A stretch of 53,746 nucleotides of DNA from Oscillospiraceae bacterium (GTDB lineage: Bacteria; Bacillota; Clostridia; Oscillospirales; Oscillospiraceae): assembly GCA_024697625.1 (NCBI GenBank), contig JAILFJ010000092.1, positions 1 through 53,746 of the forward strand, read 5' to 3'. Within the stretch, counting starts at the first letter, position 1. The number at the start of each line of letters is the position of its first letter. The position numbers were made by a program, and so were the translations under genes. This document shows, piece after piece, positions 43,588-52,036 of this stretch. Under the pieces are notes generated by a model that was not told the DNA's origin, did not search any database, and worked only from the letters and a program-made list of their open reading frames with translations.

Positions 43588-44783
43588 GCTCTCCCACCTT
43601 TCTGAAGCTTTTTGATTTCGACGCTCTCCACAAAGGCCTGCACACGCGTGCGCATCTGGCCGGCGGACGAGGCGATGTTGTACGGACGGTCGACAGCGAG
43701 AACCGGATAGCCGTAATCCTGCTGCAGCATGTAGGAACCGAGGGTCTTCTCATAAGCCCACGGGTCGCAGAACTTCACCTGCTCGTAGATGACGCCGTCG
43801 GCGTTGTACTCCTTCGCAAGCTCCGCAACATATGCCTTGCGGCCGTAGACTTTGTCCATGCTCATCATGCGCGGGCAGTGGCAGTTACGGATATAATGGC
43901 GGCACACCTGGGTCAGTGCATCCTCGTCGTCGTTCAGTACGATCTCCATACGGCCCGGATGCGATCCGAAGCAGAAGCGATCACAGCAGACAAAGGCCCC
44001 CTGCTCTTCGATCAGCTTGACAAGACCGCTGTCGTCTACCTCGGAGCCGACCAGCACCACGCGGGCACGCCATGGTCTTTCATCCGGCTCTCTGGTCTTC
44101 AGCTCTTCCAGCGTCTCTTCCAGCCTGTCCATCACCAGATAAGCAGGACAGACATAGGTTGCGAGACACAGCACGTGGAACTCGTAACCGGTAATGCGCG
44201 GCTTCTCATCTTTACGGTAGTCGCCGATCGCCTGAATCAGGCGGCAGAGCCTGTTGTGGTCCTCCACAGCCCTGCGGATCGCCGCATCGGAGATATCGAT
44301 CCCGTATTTATCGTGCAGCGGGGTGAGGACGTGGTTTGTGCACTGCTGTACAGAGAGATTTACGTCATTATCGGTGTTTTTAAAGGCGATCTCCATATAT
44401 TCATGGAAGAAATTCGGGTTGTCCTTGCCCATCGTCTTCAGCAGCTCCATGTTCTCGACGCAGCGGTTCAGCATGGTGCAGCCGTCCGGAGTGATGACAC
44501 AGTCGGCAAAGTTGAAGCCGCCCTCAATCGCTCGCTCCAGCAGGGCGCGGCTCGGCTCACAGAGCAGATTTGTCATGTAGTAGGTTGCGATGTCCATTGA
44601 CCCGGTGTTCGGGGCATGCAGACGGATCGAAAAGGTCCCTGGAAGGTTCAGGAGCGGTTCCGGGACATTCTCGCAGGTATAGGCGACACAGACCTTGCCT
44701 TCTGCTTTGGCCTGCGTGATCAGTTCGTTATTCGCCACCTGGAGAAGATCCTCAAAGTATTGCAGATGCTTCAGATCTCTCAT
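43584..44783 (-). CDS. 2-hydroxyacyl-CoA dehydratase family protein, small subunit
   Basis: 399 residues. Candidate cluster ligands lie in YTCENVPEPLL (about 36), DCVITPDGCTMLNRC (about 93-107) and VKFCDPWAYEKTLGSY (about 345), the usual three-Cys layout. It pairs with the 532-residue subunit, whose start overlaps its stop by 4 bp. A promoter lies about 115 bp upstream. The two subunits differ in size and Cys layout, as in heterodimeric dehydratases. Function remains unassigned: it could be an amino acid fermentation enzyme or a reductase of the double-cubane type. Confidence 0.82.
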   Translation of the reverse strand: MRDLKHLQYFEDLLQVANNELITQAKAEGKVCVAYTCENVPEPLLNLPGTFSIRLHAPNTGSMDIATYYMTNLLCEPSRALLERAIEGGFNFADCVITPDGCTMLNRCVENMELLKTMGKDNPNFFHEYMEIAFKNTDNDVNLSVQQCTNHVLTPLHDKYGIDISDAAIRRAVEDHNRLCRLIQAIGDYRKDEKPRITGYEFHVLCLATYVCPAYLVMDRLEETLEELKTREPDERPWRARVVLVGSEVDDSGLVKLIEEQGAFVCCDRFCFGSHPGRMEIVLNDDEDALTQVCRHYIRNCHCPRMMSMDKVYGRKAYVAELAKEYNADGVIYEQVKFCDPWAYEKTLGSYMLQQDYGYPVLAVDRPYNIASSAGQMRTRVQAFVESVEIKKLQKGGRA

Positions 44784-44898
44784 TGTTTGTATGATTCCCC
44801 CATTCTTTTTTATGCTTACTTCAAATCAAAGTCTCTCTCATGCTCCGGCTCCCTCGGTTTCTCGATGCCGGGTGACAGTCTCCCCCTTATAGATGATT

Positions 44899-44927
44899 AT
44901 TTTAATGATTTTTGTGAACAAAATCAA
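44899..44927 (-). promoter_or_regulatory. promoter of the dehydratase operon with imperfect palindrome
   Basis: Minus-strand TTGATT (44922-44927), 17-bp spacer, TAAAAT (44899-44904). The spacer and -35 lie in an imperfect 21-bp palindrome (44906-44926, 8 of 10 pairs) that also contains TGTGA-N6-TCA, loosely like a Crp/Fnr site. Regulation by such a factor is speculation. Confidence 0.6.
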
Positions 44928-45135
44928 TATGTCACTGTTTTTTTATGCGTTATGTAAAAAGCAAAAGCTGTATTTTTGTGTATATCGCCAAAGTGTTTTT
45001 GACACTTCCGCAGTTTCTGTCAGAAGCCGATAGTCCCCACTTCCCGCGTATGTTCTTTCAGACCTCTCTGCTCCCCCGTTTCCTGCTTCCGCAGACAGGA
45101 ACACGGGGCATTCCCCGAACCCGATGTGATTCTCC
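44928..45135. other. AT-rich then hairpin-rich non-coding region
   Basis: No gene seen. It contains AAGTGT-N5-ACACTT near 44991-45007 and a GC-rich hairpin (about 45074-45108, CCCCGTTTCCTG with one bulge), neither followed by a T tract. It separates two divergent promoters. Confidence 0.5.
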
Positions 45136-45164
45136 TTGCGCTTTTTATTCTGTCATGCTATGAT
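45136..45164 (+). promoter_or_regulatory. promoter of the FAD oxidoreductase pair
   Basis: TTGCGC (45136-45141), 17-bp spacer, TATGAT (45159-45164). The ribosome binding site AAAGGAG follows before the start at 45224. Confidence 0.65.
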
Positions 45165-45223
45165 GATTTCGCACATTCACTGCAATGCAGATCCAGATGG
45201 GGTTGAACCGGAAAGGAGCATTC

Positions 45224-46453
45224 ATGCCAGGCACGAACAGGAATCGTCAGACCGTGGCTGTCGTCGGAGGGGGCGCCTCCGGTATGATGGCAGCACTGAC
45301 GGCCGCTCAGACCGGCAAGTACAGAGTCCTGCTGCTTGAGCGCCAGCAGCGAATCGGCCGCAAACTGCTGGCCACGGGAAACGGCCGCTGCAATCTCAGC
45401 AATATTCATGCCTCTGCTTCCAGCTACTTTGGGACCGATCGCGGTTTTGCCTCCGCAGCAATAGAGCATTTCCCCCCGCAGGCGGTACTCCGTTTTTTTC
45501 AGGATCTCGGTCTTCTGACCGTCACGGAAGCGGATGGGCGGGTCTATCCCCTCTCTGACTCTGCAAACAGCGTTCTGGATGTTCTGCGCTTCGCGCTGGA
45601 CCGCGCCGGGACAGAGATCTTGTGCCCCTTTCCGGTCGATCATGTTGTCCGGCAGGACAGAGGTTTCCGGCTGCTGAGCGGAGACGCGGAGCTCAGTGCC
45701 GATGCAGTGATTCTCGCTTGCGGCGGAGCCGCGGGTTCAAAGCTCGGCGGAGTGTCAGACGGTTATCGGCTGGGGAAGGCCCTTGGTCATCAGCGTTCTG
45801 CACTTTACCCCTCCCTCACCCGGATCCTGACCGCATCGGACTATCCCCGGGCATTGAAGGGGATCCGCGTCGAGGCTGAGCTCCGCCTGTCCGGAAACGG
45901 CCGTCTTCTGGCGGAGAGCAGAGGCGAAATCCAGTTTACGGAGAATGGCGTCTCCGGGCCTGCCGGTTTCGATCTCTCCCGGGCAGTCTCATTCGGAGGA
46001 GAGGGGCAGCTTCTGCATCTGCGTCTGCTCCCTTATGAAGAAGAAAGGATTCGCTCCCTTCTGAAGCATCGCAGAGAACAGTATCCTGCGCTGGAGGCTT
46101 CTGAGCTCTTCACAGGGATGCTTCACAACCGTCTGGGCAGAACCGTAGTCCGGGCAGCGGGCATCCCCGCAGCGGTCCCGCTCTCAGATCTGAATGATGC
46201 GGAGCTTCGTTCCGCCGCACGCAGATGTGCGGATTTTTCACTCCCGGTGCGCGGAGTGGAGGGTTTTGAGACCGCTCAGGTCACCGCCGGCGGCCTTCTG
46301 ACCGGCAGCTTCAATCCCGACACTTTGGAGAGCAGGCTTGTTCCCGGGCTGTACGCCTGCGGAGAGCTGCTGGATGTGGACGGTCCCTGCGGCGGATACA
46401 ACCTCCAGTGGGCCTGGGCCAGCGGTCATCTTGCGGGGAGGCTTGGGACATGA
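45224..46453 (+). CDS. NAD(P)/FAD-dependent oxidoreductase, HI0933/BaiN family
   Basis: 409 residues from ATG 45224, chosen for AAAGGAG; the frame extends 13 codons further. FAD-binding start VAVVGGGASGMMAALTAAQ, then RIGRKLLATGNGRCNLSN (a family hallmark), ILACGGAAGSKLGG in the middle, and the C-terminal FAD loop GLYACGELLDVDGPCGGYNLQWAWASG. Relatives are called flavoproteins of unknown activity; one, BaiN, was proposed in bile acid dehydroxylation. The stop overlaps the next start (ATGA). Confidence 0.9.
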   Translation: MPGTNRNRQTVAVVGGGASGMMAALTAAQTGKYRVLLLERQQRIGRKLLATGNGRCNLSNIHASASSYFGTDRGFASAAIEHFPPQAVLRFFQDLGLLTVTEADGRVYPLSDSANSVLDVLRFALDRAGTEILCPFPVDHVVRQDRGFRLLSGDAELSADAVILACGGAAGSKLGGVSDGYRLGKALGHQRSALYPSLTRILTASDYPRALKGIRVEAELRLSGNGRLLAESRGEIQFTENGVSGPAGFDLSRAVSFGGEGQLLHLRLLPYEEERIRSLLKHRREQYPALEASELFTGMLHNRLGRTVVRAAGIPAAVPLSDLNDAELRSAARRCADFSLPVRGVEGFETAQVTAGGLLTGSFNPDTLESRLVPGLYACGELLDVDGPCGGYNLQWAWASGHLAGRLGT

Positions 46454-48033
46454 TTCTCGTGCGCAATCTTACACTGCTGCCGGAAGAGGATTTCTCTCTT
46501 CTTCCGCGCCTTGCCGCCGAAAAGCTTCGGATCCCGGCAGAGGAGATCCAGACCTGCGAGCTACGGAAGCGCTCGCTGGACGCACGCAGGAAGGGGCGGA
46601 TCCGCTGGATCTGTACCGTTGCCGTGTCGCTCCGGGGCAATGAAGCATCTGTGCTTCGCCGTGTGCGCAGCGCGGATATCTCTCCGTATGTGCCGACGGT
46701 CTACAGCATCCCCCACTGCACCTCCGACTTGCGGCCTGTCGTGGTCGGCTTCGGACCGGCCGGCATGTTTGCCGCTCTTCTCATGTGCAGGGCAGGACTG
46801 CGGCCGATTGTGATTGAGCGGGGACAGGACGCCCTGACCCGAAGGGCTGCCGTAGACCGCTTCCAGGCCGGCGGAACGCTCGATCCCGAGAACAACGTAC
46901 AGTTTGGCGAGGGCGGTGCCGGCACCTTCTCCGACGGGAAGCTGAACACCGGTACCCACGACCCGAGAATCAGCTGGGTTCTGGAGCAGTTTCACCTTCA
47001 CGGAGCTCCGGCGTCGGTCTGCTATGACGCCAAACCGCACATCGGTACCGATATCCTGATCAGCGTCGTTCAGAATATCCGAAACGAGATCCTCCGCTGT
47101 GGCGGAGACGTGCTGTTCGGGACCCGGATGGAGTCTCTGATCCTGGAAGGCAGTCATGTAACCGGGCTTCTCGTCAGGGATCAGAACGGACAGCGGGAGC
47201 TCCCCTGCACCAGGGTGATCCTTGCCATCGGCCATTCCGCCCGGGATACTCTCATTGCCCTGCACGGACAGGGGGTCCCGATGGAGCGGAAGCCGTTTGC
47301 CATGGGTGTGCGGATCGAGCATCGCCAGGCCGACATTGATTTTGCCCAGTACGGGCAGGCCCGCGGCAGCCTGCCTGCCGCCGATTACGGTCTCCATGTC
47401 CATCTTCCGGACGGGATCGGCGTGTTCACCTTCTGCATGTGCCCCGGCGGACAGGTTTTCGCCGCCGCCTCCGAAGAGGGCGGCGTTGTGACCAACGGGA
47501 TGAGTGAATCCCGCCGGGACGGTGTAAACGCCAATGCAGCACTTCTCGTCGGGCTGAAGCCCGAGATGTTCCCCGGAGAAGGCGTTCTGTCCGGCATGTA
47601 CTGGCAGCGCGAGCTGGAGTCGGCCGCGTATCGCTGCGGCGGTGGGAATTACAGCGCCCCGGCTCAGACAGTCGGTGACTTTCTCGCCCATCAGCCAAGT
47701 ACCGGTCCGGGCGTCGTACTGCCCAGTTACCGGCCGGGCGTCGTCTGGACAGATCTCCGCGAGCTGCTGCCCGGCTGCATCACAGATGCGCTGGAGGCTG
47801 CTCTTCCCGTGCTTGACCGCCAGCTGCATGGCTTTGCAATGCCTGACGCCGTTCTCACCGGACCCGAGACCCGCTCCTCTTCCCCGGTACGGATCCTGCG
47901 CAGCAGTTCTCTGGTCTCTCCGATCCAGGGCCTGTATCCCTGCGGCGAGGGGGCGGGCTACGCCGGCGGGATCACCTCCGCCGCTGTGGACGGACTCCGC
48001 TGTGCCGAGGCGGTCATCGCTTCCCTTCTGTGA
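46450..48033 (+). CDS. FAD-dependent dehydrogenase, COG2509-like
   Basis: 527 residues from ATG 46450, overlapping the upstream stop. The first 95 residues form a small alpha/beta domain (MILVRNLTLLPEEDFSLL ... RWICTVAVSLRGNEASVLRRV). FAD region VVVGFGPAGMFAALLM (about 97-112), then ENNVQFGEGGAGTFSDGKLNTG, a motif typical of this uncharacterised group, and C-terminal GLYPCGEGAGYAGGITSAAVDGLR. Coupled to the HI0933-type gene, an arrangement common in Clostridia. Physiological substrate unknown. Confidence 0.88.
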   Translation: MILVRNLTLLPEEDFSLLPRLAAEKLRIPAEEIQTCELRKRSLDARRKGRIRWICTVAVSLRGNEASVLRRVRSADISPYVPTVYSIPHCTSDLRPVVVGFGPAGMFAALLMCRAGLRPIVIERGQDALTRRAAVDRFQAGGTLDPENNVQFGEGGAGTFSDGKLNTGTHDPRISWVLEQFHLHGAPASVCYDAKPHIGTDILISVVQNIRNEILRCGGDVLFGTRMESLILEGSHVTGLLVRDQNGQRELPCTRVILAIGHSARDTLIALHGQGVPMERKPFAMGVRIEHRQADIDFAQYGQARGSLPAADYGLHVHLPDGIGVFTFCMCPGGQVFAAASEEGGVVTNGMSESRRDGVNANAALLVGLKPEMFPGEGVLSGMYWQRELESAAYRCGGGNYSAPAQTVGDFLAHQPSTGPGVVLPSYRPGVVWTDLRELLPGCITDALEAALPVLDRQLHGFAMPDAVLTGPETRSSSPVRILRSSSLVSPIQGLYPCGEGAGYAGGITSAAVDGLRCAEAVIASLL

Positions 48034-48097
48034 ACGGAGCGCGGCGGCAGCGCTTCGCCGCGCAGATCTGCCTTTTCCGGCCGGCGCTTTTTGATTG

Positions 48098-48126
48098 TTG
48101 ACGCTTCCTGAATAATGTGATAGAAT
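48098..48126 (+). promoter_or_regulatory. promoter of the 69-residue gene
   Basis: TTGACG (48098-48103), 17-bp spacer, TAGAAT (48121-48126). The leader is about 80 nt. Confidence 0.75.
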
Positions 48127-48211
48127 TGCAGCAATACATCGGTAGAGATCCAGGTCTGCAATTCCGCAGCAATGGCTCTGCCGGTTCGCAGAAATAGAAA
48201 GGAGAAAACCG

Positions 48212-48421
48212 ATGAACTTCAGAACCATGACGGTCAAAGAGTGCTTTGACAATCCGAAATGCGCCGCCATCATCAAGGAGAAGGCCCCCAATCTCATGAA
48301 GTATCCGATCAAGCTCTTCAACAAGAAGACCTGCGGTGAGATTTTTGATCTTGTCGTCTCCAAGAAGATCGTTCCCGAGGATGTCGCGAAGGAGATCGAG
48401 GCCGCGATTAACGCACTCTGA
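48212..48421 (+). CDS. 69-residue protein of unknown function
   Basis: ATG 48212 follows GAAAGGAG. The product is helical and charged: TVKECFDNPKCAAIIKEKAPNLMKYPIKLFNKKTCGEIFDLVVSKKIVPEDVAKEIEAAINAL. It has three Cys and a TVKEC...IVPEDVAKEIEAAI frame that resembles a small helical binding or oligomerisation module. No family named with confidence. It stands as a single gene between its own promoter and a strong terminator, so it is probably well expressed. Confidence 0.75.
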   Translation: MNFRTMTVKECFDNPKCAAIIKEKAPNLMKYPIKLFNKKTCGEIFDLVVSKKIVPEDVAKEIEAAINAL

Positions 48422-48474
48422 GACTGATCCGGCTCCGCTGTCTCTTTCTGACAGCGGTGGAATATAATTCAGGA

Positions 48475-48525
48475 AAAGAACCTGGCACACTGCGCAGCCT
48501 GCATCTGTGTCAGGTTCTTTTCTTT
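48475..48525 (+). terminator. terminator after the 69-residue gene
   Basis: Stem 48475-48488 with 48507-48520 (13 of 14 pairs) followed by TCTTTCT. A shorter hairpin CCGCTGTC/GACAGCGG lies just upstream (about 48435-48457). Confidence 0.8.
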
Positions 48526-48674
48526 CTCTGATTTATCTGATTGCTTCGCTGCTTCCTCAGCATCGTGAACCCGCTTTCCCTGACGTATGGATACACATAC
48601 GTCTGCCGGAAGAATCGGGAACGCGTCTGCGGTTTCTGGGTAACACCTTCGCCGGAAAGGAGAAAACGCACAAC

Positions 48675-49535
48675 ATGAAAAGAACAGCGACTCTCTTTCT
48701 CGTAACCGTTCTCATGCTGGCATCGCTCATGGGCTCCTGCGCAGCAGAAGAGAACAGCGCAGAGGAAATCTGGATCGACGGCAGCCTGGGAAAGCTGTAC
48801 GGGATTCTGGAGCTGCCGGATACGGATGCTCCGTTCCCCCTGATCATACTGTCTCACGGCTTCGACGGGACCCACGCCGACAAGCAGGATTATGCAGACT
48901 GGTTTGTGGAGCAGGGCTTCGCCGTCTGCAGCCTGGACTTCTGCGGCGGTGGTACAGGATCCAGAAGTGCCGGGACCATGCTGGAGATGAGCGTGCTGAC
49001 AGAGGCGGAAGATCTGAACGCCGTGATAGACCACTTCCTGGGAGATCCGCGGCTCAGCTGCATCATGCTGTGGGGATCGAGCCAGGGTGGGCTTGTCAGC
49101 GGATACGTATCCGCCCAGCGGCCGGAGGATATCCGCGCAGTCGTGCTGGAATTCCCGGCCATTGTCATTCCGGATCTGGTAAAGGAGATGGCGAACCCGG
49201 ACGGCAGCTTTCCGGAAAGCGCGCAGCTCAAGGGCGTCACGGTCGGCCGCAGGTATATGGAGGATGCAGCCTCTGTTGACTACTATGCGCACATCGCCTC
49301 CTATACCGGTCCGGTCTTGATTCTGCACGGAGATGAGGACCCCCTTGTCCCCCTGCGCTATTCCCTGCAGGCTCAGGAGACCTACAGCTATGCCGAGCTG
49401 ATCGTCTATCCCCGACAGGGTCATGGCTTTACCGGGCAGGCCCGGGATAACGCGAAGGCGGCAGAGGCAGCCTACTTCCGATATTGGTCAGAAGCCTCCG
49501 AAGAGGAATACGGATTGCTCTCTTCTGCAGCCTGA
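48675..49535 (+). CDS. exported alpha/beta hydrolase
   Basis: 286 residues from ATG 48675 after AAAGGAG; 56 further open codons upstream run through the terminator and are rejected. N-terminal signal MKRTATLFLVTVLMLASLMGSC; the Cys after GS could be a lipid attachment site, although the box is atypical. Oxyanion strand PLIILSHGFDGTHADK, nucleophile WGSSQGGLVSGY (Ser near 137), acid in LILHGDEDPLVP and His in RQGHGFTG. This is a serine hydrolase of the dienelactone hydrolase/BAAT-like type acting outside the membrane; substrate unknown. A perfect bidirectional terminator follows. Confidence 0.85.
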   Translation: MKRTATLFLVTVLMLASLMGSCAAEENSAEEIWIDGSLGKLYGILELPDTDAPFPLIILSHGFDGTHADKQDYADWFVEQGFAVCSLDFCGGGTGSRSAGTMLEMSVLTEAEDLNAVIDHFLGDPRLSCIMLWGSSQGGLVSGYVSAQRPEDIRAVVLEFPAIVIPDLVKEMANPDGSFPESAQLKGVTVGRRYMEDAASVDYYAHIASYTGPVLILHGDEDPLVPLRYSLQAQETYSYAELIVYPRQGHGFTGQARDNAKAAEAAYFRYWSEASEEEYGLLSSAA

Positions 49536-49572
49536 GCGGAACAGGATTATGCTTTGCCGGCCGCACGCCCCC

Positions 49573-49618
49573 ATAAACAAAGTACACCGTCGTTCACAGA
49601 CCGGTGTACTTTGTTTAT
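49573..49618. terminator. bidirectional terminator, perfect 17-bp stem
   Basis: ATAAACAAAGTACACCG (49573-49589) and its exact complement (49602-49618) around a 12-nt loop. AT-rich arms give T-rich tails on both strands, suiting the two convergent operons. Confidence 0.9.
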
Positions 49619-49670
49619 CATGCTCGGTTCAGCGATACCGTCTCTCCGGACGTCAGCGAAGCACTGCGCC

Positions 49671-51098
49671 TCATCCGATATACTGCTTTGCCGTTTCAAG
49701 GAGGGCTCCGTAGAGGAGCTTGCCGGCTTCATTGGTCGGAAAATCGTCGATCCGGACGACCTGGAATACGGGCCGGACGACACTGATCTTCTGCCTGACG
49801 TAATCCTGAACCGCTGCTCTGTCCTCGTCGTTCAGGACAAAGATGACCAGGTGGTCGTCCGTGCCCGAGCTTACGGATCGAATATGGATATCGTTCATGA
49901 TCCTCTCGTCAATCTCATCGAGACTGACCCGGTGGCCTGACACCTTGATAAACCGCTTGAGCCGGCCGGTAATATACAGGAAACCGTCCTCGTCCCGTTC
50001 GGCGAGGTCGCCGGTATGCAGCTCACCCTGCCAGTCGTCCCCCCGGCTGAGATCCTGCCCGCAGGCAGCGTATCCGAGGGCCACGTTCCCTCCGCGGTAG
50101 ACCAGTTCACCCGGGACGCGAACTTCTTCAACGGGATTGCCGTCCGTATTGATCAGTGTGATCTTTCCTTCCGGGACGGCGATGCCCACCGAGCCCGGTT
50201 TCTCCAGCGCCTTCTCGGCAGGCAGATAGCTGACCGCCGCCGTGGCTTCGCACTGACCGTACATGACGACAAAACGCTTGCCATACTCCGCAGCGTACTG
50301 TGCAAAGGTTCTGTGAAGCTCCCTGCTGAGCCTGCTGCCGGCCTGCGTCATGAGTCTGAGGTCCGGGAAATCCTCACAGAACAAGTCCATCCGGTAAAGC
50401 ATGTCATAGGTGTTGGATACGCCGTGGAAGACGGTCACATGTTCGTTTTCGAACAGATCCCAGAATTCCTCGTCCAGGATGCCCCTGTCCGTTACGATCA
50501 TCGCGCCTCCGACCGTCAGGCTCGCGCCGATGACGGAGAGAGCATAAGTATAGTTCAGCGGCAGCGCGGTGATCGTGCGCTCCGCGTCGGTCATGCCAAG
50601 ATACTCCGCTATGACCCGGGAGTTGATGCGTATATTGTCCCAGGACTGCCGGACAAATTTGACCGAGCCGGTGGAACCGGAGGTGGTCAGCAGCTGGCCG
50701 AGTGCCGGGTGGATCGGGTACAGCTCGGGGTAGCTTGTCCGGAGCAGTACGTAATCATCGATCGTTCGCAGCTCCTGCAGGTGCGGATAATCGTCACGCA
50801 GCGACCGGGGCGCAAAGACCAGCCCGGGCCGGTAGGTGTTCATGATCTGCCTGCGCATCTCTTCGGGCAGCGCCGCCGAAACCATCAGCATCGGGAATCC
50901 GCCGTTTAAGAGCGCGGCGTAGCCCGACAGTGCACCGATGCTGTTTTCGCAGAGCATCATGGTCAGCCGGCCGGAGTCGAGTGTCTTGGACAGCTCGTTC
51001 TGCAGCATCTCCAGCTCATCATAACGCACAGTGACGCCGGTATCGTCGATCAGCGCAGCTTTCCTTCCAAACGTGCCAAAGTCCCATATCCTGTTCAT
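49671..51098 (-). CDS. stand-alone AMP-forming acyl/aminoacyl adenylating enzyme
   Basis: 475 residues. ANL superfamily with all core motifs: P-loop LLTTSGSTGSVKFV (about 134-147), VMYGQCEATAAVSYLP (A5-like), LHTGDLAERDEDGFLYITGRLKRFIKVSGHRVSLDEIDE (A7-A8) and the catalytic Lys in PTNEAGKLLYGALLE (A10). It is a little short for an acyl-CoA synthetase and has no carrier domain of its own. Family logic: activate a carboxylic or amino acid as the adenylate and load it onto a phosphopantetheine thiol. The upstream gene supplies a carrier domain and overlaps it by 4 bp, so it is the likely partner. The substrate cannot be read safely. Confidence 0.9.
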   Translation of the reverse strand: MNRIWDFGTFGRKAALIDDTGVTVRYDELEMLQNELSKTLDSGRLTMMLCENSIGALSGYAALLNGGFPMLMVSAALPEEMRRQIMNTYRPGLVFAPRSLRDDYPHLQELRTIDDYVLLRTSYPELYPIHPALGQLLTTSGSTGSVKFVRQSWDNIRINSRVIAEYLGMTDAERTITALPLNYTYALSVIGASLTVGGAMIVTDRGILDEEFWDLFENEHVTVFHGVSNTYDMLYRMDLFCEDFPDLRLMTQAGSRLSRELHRTFAQYAAEYGKRFVVMYGQCEATAAVSYLPAEKALEKPGSVGIAVPEGKITLINTDGNPVEEVRVPGELVYRGGNVALGYAACGQDLSRGDDWQGELHTGDLAERDEDGFLYITGRLKRFIKVSGHRVSLDEIDERIMNDIHIRSVSSGTDDHLVIFVLNDEDRAAVQDYVRQKISVVRPVFQVVRIDDFPTNEAGKLLYGALLETAKQYIG

Positions 51099-52036
51099 TG
51101 TCCGTTTCCTCCGTCCGTCTGCTCCAGTTTGCTTCTGACCATTCTGAGCCCGTCGGCGTAGGATTTCAGACGCATCGCCTCACGGCCCCTGAAGGAGACA
51201 TGAAACGCCTCTTCGAGCCTGCTGATCAGCGTCATATGCGTCAGCGAATCCCAGCCGCTGTCGTGATAGTGGAAGCTGACAGGATTGAAATCCACCCCTT
51301 CAAAGCAGCCGGAGAACACCTCCCAATAACGCTCCGGAATACTCTTTGCCGCAGCCTCCGCGTCCTTCTGCGCCGATTCCAGCACCTTGCTTGGCGCATA
51401 GACGGCCGACTGTGCGCCGTCTCCAGAGATCCGGGCCGGGTTTCCGATCACCGTGACGCAGTCGGGTACGTCCTCAAACACAGCGGCGCCCAGAGCAACG
51501 ACGCTGGATGCGCCGATCCGGATGCGGTCCCTGAGCAGTGCGCCCGCGCCGATAAAAGCGTTTGTGCCGATCACGGTGTGACCCCCGACAAAGGCATTGA
51601 CCCCCAGGCGGGTATGGTCTCCCACAGCGGCGTCATGCCCGACGGAGGCGTTTCTGGAGAGATAGCAGTTTTTGCCGACCTTCGCCAGCGAGCCCACAAA
51701 GACGCCCTGGCAGACGACACTTCCCTCCCCGACCTCGGCATCCGGGCTGATCTCGGCGGAGCTGTGTACGAGCACCGCTCCCTGATATCCCGCGCGGGTC
51801 ATCCGCTCGAAAGCCTCGCGCCGGAACTTCGGCTCTCCGATAGATACGACAAAGCGCGCCTGGTCCGGGGCATAACGTGCGCGAAACTGCTGGAAGCGGC
51901 AGACCGGGCAGCCGGAAAGCTCTTCGGTGTCCGCATGGTCGTCGATAAAGACAGCCTGGGACCACGCGCCGCTCTCGTCTGCGATCTGTTTGAATTCGCG
52001 GCCCATCGCCCCCGCGCCGTATAACGCAAGAATCAT
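51095..52036 (-). CDS. PglD/NeuD-like acyltransferase fused to an acyl carrier domain
   Basis: 313 residues. Residues 1-about 75: Rossmann-like N domain (LALYGAGAMGREFKQIAD). Residues about 90-200: left-handed beta-helix of hexapeptide repeats (AEISPDAEVGEGSVVCQGVFVG ... IGTNAFIGAGALLRDRIRIG), with the catalytic His-Asp in SVGHDAAVG (His134) and the end motif IGNPARI. Residues about 233-305: an acyl carrier fold with the phosphopantetheine Ser in GWDSLTHMTL (Ser264). PglD-type enzymes acylate amino sugars using acyl-CoA; a fused carrier could let this enzyme take its acyl group from a loaded carrier instead. Coupled by 4-bp overlaps to the HD gene before it and the adenylating enzyme after it. 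Confidence 0.9.
   Translation of the reverse strand: MILALYGAGAMGREFKQIADESGAWSQAVFIDDHADTEELSGCPVCRFQQFRARYAPDQARFVVSIGEPKFRREAFERMTRAGYQGAVLVHSSAEISPDAEVGEGSVVCQGVFVGSLAKVGKNCYLSRNASVGHDAAVGDHTRLGVNAFVGGHTVIGTNAFIGAGALLRDRIRIGASSVVALGAAVFEDVPDCVTVIGNPARISGDGAQSAVYAPSKVLESAQKDAEAAAKSIPERYWEVFSGCFEGVDFNPVSFHYHDSGWDSLTHMTLISRLEEAFHVSFRGREAMRLKSYADGLRMVRSKLEQTDGGNGQ

Noticed and set aside
46561..48363. Minus-strand frame of 600 codons over the COG2509-like gene
   Set aside because: Antisense shadow that runs through the promoter of the 69-residue gene.
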